Source of the DNA: an uncultured Corynebacterium sp.
Lineage (GTDB): Bacteria; Actinomycetota; Actinomycetes; Mycobacteriales; Mycobacteriaceae
Direction of reading: 5' to 3'
Length of the DNA stretch: 8,843 nt
Assembly (NCBI GenBank): GCA_946222625.1
Contig: CAMILJ010000080.1
Span: 1-8,843 of the forward strand
Shown here: positions 3,966 to 8,843 of the stretch, piece after piece
Position numbering within the stretch: the first letter of the stretch is position 1
Layout: every line of letters begins with the position of its first letter
Translations under genes and position numbers: made by a program
Notes under the pieces: model-generated
Told to the model about the DNA's origin: nothing
Seen by the model: the letters and a program-made list of their open reading frames with translations, nothing else
Databases searched by the model: none

Positions 3966-5216
3966 ATGTTGAGGTTGATGAATAGTCTTTCTTTTAAATC
4001 TACGTTCTCGCTCGTCTTCGCAGCCGCTGTCGTTTCCGGGTTGGGTGACGGCCTCATCCCGATTGCTTTTGCGCTTCAGGCGCACCGAGTAGATCCGTCG
4101 GGGCGCGGCTTGACGGCGGTGCTTATCGCACTGTGGGCGGGCCGCTTCCTTAGTTCTTTGGTGGTCCGAAAGCTGCCGCCACCTCACCGGCCGGTGAACT
4201 GGATGCTGGGTAGTGATGTCGTTCGGATGTTGGCGCAGTGGGGGCTCGTGGCGTGGGTGGTTGCTCGCGGCGATTCCATTGCTGCGTTCGCGCTCTCAAG
4301 CTGCGTGTACGGTTGTGCCTCATCATTCTTTGGGCCAGCAAGGTTTAGCCTCTTGTCGCAGCTGTTTTCCGATGAGCAGCGCACCCGCGTCAATGGGACC
4401 CTGTCGATGCTCGGTGATGTGCTGTTTATCGCCGGCCCCCTCATCGGTACAGCGGCAGTGCTCACCTTGGGATTTAACACGGTATTGCTTATCGACGGCG
4501 CCACTTTCCTCGTCGCCATGCTCTTTGTTCTTCCGTTTCTCTCAGTACGCAGCGAACCAGTAGGAGAAAGCACTCATAGCGCAGCGGCTGAACCAGGAGT
4601 GGACAGTGCAGGTTCATCGAGTCCAAACAAGCCTCTTGCGTCCCCAACGCTCCCGAGCTGGGTACGGGTAGGGCTCGGCACTTGGCTGGTCGCGGCAGTT
4701 GTCAACGGCTTCCTGGGAAGCGCTGGCCCTACGTGGATTATGAATACTTTCGACGAAAAGTCATGGGGTTTTATGGCAACTGCTCTTGCGGTCGGTTCGC
4801 TGCTTGGTTCCGCCGCAACAATTCTGAAGGCATTAGATCGGGTGCGTTTTAGCACCTTGCAAATTCTGATGCTGATTCTTCTGGCCGGGCAGATCCTAGC
4901 TTTGGCATTCTCCTCTGTCTTCGTGCTCATCGCCGTAGTTGGCGCTGCTGCGTCCTTGTTGATGACTGCGGCAGGTATTGCGTGGGATTCTCTGGGGCAG
5001 TCTTTGGGAGATGATGGTCTGGTGCACCAGTTCGCTACAAAGGATCAGCTGGTCTTTACCGCCGGTACCCCGCTTGGAATGATTCTTTTCGAGGCACTTT
5101 CTTCTCATCCTGGTATTGCGGCGGTTGCCTTGGCAGCTGCGTTGGTAGTTGCAGCCGTTGCGTCGTCCTTGCCTGTGGCGCGTTCGCCGCGTACTGCAGA
5201 TATAGCTCAGGCGTAG
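3966..5216 (+). CDS. Major facilitator superfamily exporter (MFS_3/EntS-like)
   Basis: A 416-residue polytopic membrane protein, probably 12 helices in two halves joined by a polar Ser/Pro/Ala-rich loop (about residues 194-230). FFGPARFSLLSQLF (121-134), then DEQRTRVNGTLSMLGDVLFIAGPLIG (split over 137-161) and LLIDGATFLVAML resemble the MFS_3 group, which includes enterobactin exporter EntS and macrolide efflux proteins. Substrate is not predictable. The loop after helix 2, usually G-x-L-a-D-R-x-x-R-R, reads VVRKLPPPHRP and lacks the Asp-Arg. ATG 3966 has no ribosome binding site; ATG 3978 (MNSLSF) is an alternative start. Codons ending in T or A are commoner than in the neighbours, which hints at transfer. 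No regulator is adjacent. A pump for a drug or siderophore is a guess from the family. Confidence 0.85.
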   Translation: MLRLMNSLSFKSTFSLVFAAAVVSGLGDGLIPIAFALQAHRVDPSGRGLTAVLIALWAGRFLSSLVVRKLPPPHRPVNWMLGSDVVRMLAQWGLVAWVVARGDSIAAFALSSCVYGCASSFFGPARFSLLSQLFSDEQRTRVNGTLSMLGDVLFIAGPLIGTAAVLTLGFNTVLLIDGATFLVAMLFVLPFLSVRSEPVGESTHSAAAEPGVDSAGSSSPNKPLASPTLPSWVRVGLGTWLVAAVVNGFLGSAGPTWIMNTFDEKSWGFMATALAVGSLLGSAATILKALDRVRFSTLQILMLILLAGQILALAFSSVFVLIAVVGAAASLLMTAAGIAWDSLGQSLGDDGLVHQFATKDQLVFTAGTPLGMILFEALSSHPGIAAVALAAALVVAAVASSLPVARSPRTADIAQA

Positions 5217-5370
5217 CGGAGATTACTTAACGCTTGGCCACGCGGTGGTGCTTTGCTGGGGCGCGTGATGTCGTTAGGGCTTCACAGCCCAACTGGTTAA
5301 ACTGGTGCACATTCGTGTCCACCACCAAAGCTTCCGCGAGCAATAATCGCGCATGTGAAGGGGAATTTCC
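5217..5370 (+). promoter_or_regulatory. Intergenic region with likely promoter and ribosome binding site of the MMPL gene
   Basis: No clear terminator follows the MFS gene; the only stems are CCAC/GTGG (5238-5248) and GGGCT/AGCCC (5277-5290) without T-runs. AACTGGT is repeated directly at 5291-5297 and 5300-5306. AATAAT (5342-5347) is a possible -10 and lies inside a CGCGA/TCGCG dyad (5335-5339, 5347-5351) that may be an operator. AAGGGGA (5358-5364), 6 bases before GTG 5371, is a good ribosome binding site. The -35 is not recognisable. Confidence 0.45.
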
Positions 5371-7803
5371 GTGGCAAAGCTGCTCTACCACCTAGGCCGC
5401 TGGTCTTACATCAATCGATGGAAGGTCATCATCGCCTGGATCTTCATCGTGGCGGCTGCGGGGGGAGCGACCCTCAGCTTGATGAAGCCGATGACCACGG
5501 AGTACTCCATCAGTGGCACGCCAGCAATTGACGCCACCCGTCGCGCGGTGGAGCTCTTCCCGGAAAACGGTAACCCGGCCAATGCGCCGACGGTCAACCT
5601 CGTCTTCAAGGCCCCGGAAGGGCAGAAGCTCAGTGATCCGCAGAATAAGGAAGCCGTCGAGGATGTGGTGCACCACATTGCTGAGGGCTTGGATATCCCG
5701 GAAGGCAGCCAACAGCGTTGGGGCAATCCGCTTGAGGTATCGCCGGCACTGCAGCAGCAGGTCATCGAGCAATTCACCTCTATGGGCTTGCCGGAGGAAA
5801 CCGCGCGAGCGGATGCCGATAACCTGGCCATGGTCAATGCTGATGAGACCATTGCTTATACCACCTTCGACTTCGATGCGGAAAGCCCCTACTCGGTAGA
5901 CCCCGCGGATAAAGATGTGGTCCATGAGGCCATGGATATCGGCCGTGCGGCAGGTTTGGAAGTAGAGGCCGGCGGCGCGGGTTTCGGTGATGAAATCCAG
6001 GTCAACTCGATTTCTGAGGTCATCGGCCTGGCCGTGGCGTTTATCGTCCTCATTATTACCTTCGGTTCCTTGGCCTCCGCGGGCATGCCGCTTATCTCCG
6101 CGGTTGTGGGTGTGGGCCTGGGCGCGATGGGCGTCATGATTGCCACCCACTGGATTGAGCTCAACAACCTCACCCCGGTGCTGGCCGTCATGATTGGCCT
6201 CGCAGTGGGCATCGATTATGCGCTGTTCATCATGTCGCGCTACCGGCAGGAGCGCTCACGCATGGACGGGCCGGATGCCGCCGGCATGGCCGTTGGCACG
6301 GCGGGATCCTCCGTGGTCTTTGCCGGTGCGACGGTCTTCATCGCGCTCTTTGCGCTGCTCGTGGCGCGTATTAGCTTCCTTACCGCCATGGGCCTGGCCG
6401 CTGCGGGCACGGTCTTCATGGCCGTGCTTGTGGCGCTGACCTTGGTGCCCGCGATGCTGGGCCTGCTCGGCGATAAGGCCTTCGCTGGGCGCATCCCCGG
6501 CGTGGCCGGCAACCCCACGAAGCGCCGCCCGCGCCGCACGAAACCAACGATGGGTAACCGCTGGGTGCGCACGGTGCAGCGTGTCCCGGGCATCGTCATG
6601 GCCTTGGTGGTGCTCGGCCTCGGAGCGTTAACCGCCCCGGTTCTGCACATGGAATTAGCGCTTCCGGCGGATACCACGTCTAATCCGGATACCACCCAGC
6701 GCAAGGCGGCGGATCTGCTGTCCGAGGGCTTTGGCCCCGGCATCAACGGCCCCTTCCTGGTGATCGTGGATGGCGCTAACGCCAACCCGGATTCCGCGGC
6801 TTTGCAGCCCTATATCCAGGGCCAGGAGGGCGAAGAGGACGAGCAGAAGAAGGCCGCTCTTTCTTCCTTTATGTATTCCGTGCAGCGCCTGAACCAAGTG
6901 GGCGGGGTCAAGCACGCCCAGTTGGTGGGCGTGAGCAAGGATATGAAGGCAGCGCAGATCATGGTCAGCCCCACCACCGCGCCGACGGATGAGGCCACGG
7001 TTGGCACCGCCTCAGCCCTGCGCACCGCTAGCGCGGAGCTGGAGGATGCCACCGGTGCCGAGATCGGCATGACGGGCCTGACTGCGGTGCAGCTCGATAT
7101 CACCGAGCGCCTTGAAGGGGCCATGGGGCCATACCTTGCCATCGTGGTGGGCCTGGCTATCTTCCTGCTGCTGGCGGTATTCCGCTCCATCTTGGTCCCG
7201 CTGGTGGCGGGCTTAGGCTTCCTGCTCTCCGTCGGCGGCGCCTTCGGCCTGACCGTGCTTGTGTGGCAGGACGGCCTCACCGGCCTGGTGCCCGCGCCGG
7301 GCCCGCTGATTTCCTTCATGCCCATCTTCCTCATCGGCGTGACCTTTGGCCTAGCCATGGACTATCAGGTCTTCCTGGTCACTCGCATGCGCGAGCACTT
7401 CTCCCGCTTCCCGCAGGGCAGCGGTGGGAAGTACAGCAAGTACAACGCCAATGATGAGGCCACCATTGCCGGCTTTACCGCCGGTGCCCGCGTGGTCACC
7501 GCCGCGGCCATCATCATGATTTCCGTCTTCGTGGCCTTTATCAGCCAGCCCCTGCCCTTCATCCAGATCTTCGGCTTCGCGCTGGCGGCGGGCGTGCTTT
7601 TCGACGCCTTCTTAGTCCGCATGTCCCTCGTCCCCGCCACCATGTTCCTCATGGGGCACACCACCTGGTGGATGCCGAAGTGGCTGGACAAGCTGATCCC
7701 GCAGCTGGATATCGAGGGCACTGCGCTCGAGGAAGAATGGGAGCGCAAACACGCGGCAGCATCCCGTGAAGCAGAAGATAAAGCAGCGCAGCCCGTAGAA
7801 TAG
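5371..7803 (+). CDS. MMPL/RND family transporter
   Basis: An 810-residue inner-membrane protein of the MmpL branch of RND transporters, which export envelope lipids in mycolic-acid bacteria using the proton gradient. The layout is typical and duplicated: helix 1 (about 19-38), a large extracytoplasmic domain (40-210), helices 2-6 (217-365), a basic cytoplasmic linker (NPTKRRPRRTK, 381-391), helix 7 (406-425), a second outer domain (430-580), and helices 8-12 (about 587-757). The proton-relay Asp-Tyr pairs are intact: GIDY with Asp282-Tyr283 in helix 4 and AMDY with Asp664-Tyr665 in helix 10. The C-terminus is short and charged, unlike the long tail of MmpL3. The start is GTG with a good ribosome binding site. 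Related corynebacterial CmpL proteins move trehalose mycolates; whether this one does so cannot be told from sequence. tgt follows after 6 bases. Confidence 0.93.
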   Translation: MAKLLYHLGRWSYINRWKVIIAWIFIVAAAGGATLSLMKPMTTEYSISGTPAIDATRRAVELFPENGNPANAPTVNLVFKAPEGQKLSDPQNKEAVEDVVHHIAEGLDIPEGSQQRWGNPLEVSPALQQQVIEQFTSMGLPEETARADADNLAMVNADETIAYTTFDFDAESPYSVDPADKDVVHEAMDIGRAAGLEVEAGGAGFGDEIQVNSISEVIGLAVAFIVLIITFGSLASAGMPLISAVVGVGLGAMGVMIATHWIELNNLTPVLAVMIGLAVGIDYALFIMSRYRQERSRMDGPDAAGMAVGTAGSSVVFAGATVFIALFALLVARISFLTAMGLAAAGTVFMAVLVALTLVPAMLGLLGDKAFAGRIPGVAGNPTKRRPRRTKPTMGNRWVRTVQRVPGIVMALVVLGLGALTAPVLHMELALPADTTSNPDTTQRKAADLLSEGFGPGINGPFLVIVDGANANPDSAALQPYIQGQEGEEDEQKKAALSSFMYSVQRLNQVGGVKHAQLVGVSKDMKAAQIMVSPTTAPTDEATVGTASALRTASAELEDATGAEIGMTGLTAVQLDITERLEGAMGPYLAIVVGLAIFLLLAVFRSILVPLVAGLGFLLSVGGAFGLTVLVWQDGLTGLVPAPGPLISFMPIFLIGVTFGLAMDYQVFLVTRMREHFSRFPQGSGGKYSKYNANDEATIAGFTAGARVVTAAAIIMISVFVAFISQPLPFIQIFGFALAAGVLFDAFLVRMSLVPATMFLMGHTTWWMPKWLDKLIPQLDIEGTALEEEWERKHAAASREAEDKAAQPVE

Positions 7804-7809
7804 TTCCCT

Positions 7810-8843
7810 ATGACTCACCCTAAGCCGCAGCTTGAGACCGACCTTTCCTTCGACGTGACGAAGGAGCTGACCTTAAGCGGTCCGGCACAACCGGGAAAGC
7901 ACGGCCGCACCGGTGTTATCCATACCCCGCACGGTGATATCCAGACCCCAGCCTTCATCCCGGTGGCCACCAAGGCCACGGTGAAGACGCTGACCCCGGA
8001 GCAGATTCGTCTGACCGGCGCGCAGGCCATCCTGTCCAACGCCTACCACCTCTACCTGCAGCCGGGCCACGACATCGTGGACGAGGCCGGAGGCGTGGCC
8101 ACCTTCGAGAACTGGCATGGGCCGACGTACACCGACTCGGGCGGATTCCAGGTCATGTCCCTCGGCGTGGGTTTCAAGAAGGTTTTGGCCATGGACGTGG
8201 CGGAGCTGACGGACTCCGATATCCGCGCGGCCAAGAAGGAGCGCATGGCGCAGGTGGATGAGGATGGCGTGGATTTTAAGTCCATCATCGACGGCTCCAC
8301 GCACCGCTTTACCCCGGAGGTCTCCATGCAGATCCAGCATGGCTTGGGTGCGGACATCATGTTTGCCTTCGATGAGCTCACCACGCTCGTTGATACCCGC
8401 ACCTACCAGGAGGAATCTGTCGAGCGCACGCGCCGCTGGGCGCATCGCTGCTTGGATGAGCACGACCGCTTGACGCTCGCCCGTGGCCCGCAGAAGCCGC
8501 GCCAATCCCTGTGGGGTGTGGTGCAGGGCGCGCAGTATGAGGACCTGCGCCGACAGGCTGCGCGCGGACTGGTGGAGCTCTCCGATCGCGCCGAAGCGAA
8601 TGGCCGTCGCGGATTCGGTGGCTTCGGCATCGGTGGCGCATTGGAGAAGGAGAACCTGGGCACGATTGTGGGCTGGGTGTGCGATGAGCTGCCCGTCGAT
8701 AAGCCCCGGCACCTGCTGGGTATCTCTGAACCGGATGATATTTTTACCGCCGTTGAGGCCGGTGCCGATACCTTCGATTGCGTTGCGCCGACCCGCCTGG
8801 CGCGCCGTGGTGGCGTCTACACTCTCGATGGACGCATGAACCT
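7810..8843 (+). CDS. tgt: tRNA-guanine(34) transglycosylase, C-terminus cut by window edge
   Basis: Tgt replaces guanine-34 in the anticodon of GUN tRNAs (Asp, Asn, His, Tyr) with preQ1 or queuine. The visible part is 344 residues and still open at the edge. Key residues by homology to the Zymomonas enzyme: Asp109 in TDSGGFQ (108-114), Asp188 in AFDE, Gln239 in VVQG, the GFGIGG loop, and the covalent nucleophile Asp323 in FDCVAPTR. The zinc site (CxCxxC...H) would lie beyond the window. The N-terminus has about 20 extra residues before the first conserved strand (GVIHTPHGDIQTPAFIPV, split over 36-53). No ribosome binding site precedes ATG 7810, and the upstream stop is 6 bases away, so translation is probably coupled to the MMPL gene. 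The substrate source is unknown from this window: no queuosine synthesis gene is present. Confidence 0.93.
   Translation, partial: MTHPKPQLETDLSFDVTKELTLSGPAQPGKHGRTGVIHTPHGDIQTPAFIPVATKATVKTLTPEQIRLTGAQAILSNAYHLYLQPGHDIVDEAGGVATFENWHGPTYTDSGGFQVMSLGVGFKKVLAMDVAELTDSDIRAAKKERMAQVDEDGVDFKSIIDGSTHRFTPEVSMQIQHGLGADIMFAFDELTTLVDTRTYQEESVERTRRWAHRCLDEHDRLTLARGPQKPRQSLWGVVQGAQYEDLRRQAARGLVELSDRAEANGRRGFGGFGIGGALEKENLGTIVGWVCDELPVDKPRHLLGISEPDDIFTAVEAGADTFDCVAPTRLARRGGVYTLDGRMN

Noticed and set aside
5392..6150. Minus-strand open frame of 252 codons opposite the MMPL gene
   Set aside because: It is an antisense shadow; the MMPL gene on the plus strand is full-length with intact proton-relay motifs.

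Overview
The window looks like chromosomal DNA from a Corynebacterium or a very close relative. The sequence is GC-rich. It carries a TyrA of corynebacterial type, an actinobacterial tadA pair (acidic 'tRNA adenosine deaminase-associated' protein plus the deaminase), a CsbD-like stress protein, an MmpL/RND-type lipid transporter and tgt. Several promoters sit so close to the start codon that leaderless or near-leaderless mRNAs are likely, as is common in this group. Genus is inferred from gene content and protein character, not from a database search; I cannot name a species.

Layout, left to right. (1) 1-589: the 3' end of a membrane-anchored trypsin-like serine protease, then a 62-residue two-helix membrane protein. 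(2) 590-1138: a convergent intergenic region filled mostly by an unusual repeat array (about 647-1011), followed by a terminator for tyrA. (3) 1139-2167, minus strand: tyrA, tyrosine biosynthesis. (4) 2207-3176, plus strand: the acidic TadA-associated protein and tadA, which overlap by 11 bases and are probably co-translated; they make inosine-34 in tRNA. (5) 3270-3692: csbD with a strong ribosome binding site and terminator, then tRNA-Ser(CGA) with its own promoter and terminator. (6) 3697-3864, minus strand: a 55-residue one-helix membrane protein with a good ribosome binding site, divergent from (7) 3966-5216, a major-facilitator exporter whose codon use is less GC-biased than its neighbours. 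The gap between the two holds an 18-bp palindrome and smaller dyads that look like operators. (8) 5371-7803: an MMPL/RND transporter of 810 residues, then after 6 bases (9) tgt (7810 to the right edge, incomplete), which exchanges a queuine-type base into tRNA position 34.

Most genes are ordinary housekeeping genes. The feature that is not explained by them is the array at 647-1011. It is made of roughly twenty 14-bp units in both orientations, each built on GG[C/T]N followed by a pyrimidine/T run. Runs of units are phased at exactly 14 bp. The left half uses the core words GGCG/GGCA and the right half GGTC, but both halves show the same plan: three direct units, a central hairpin or hairpins, then several inverted units. 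The units form perfect stems of 12-13 bp. I do not recognise it as a named element; it is the best candidate here for something undescribed.
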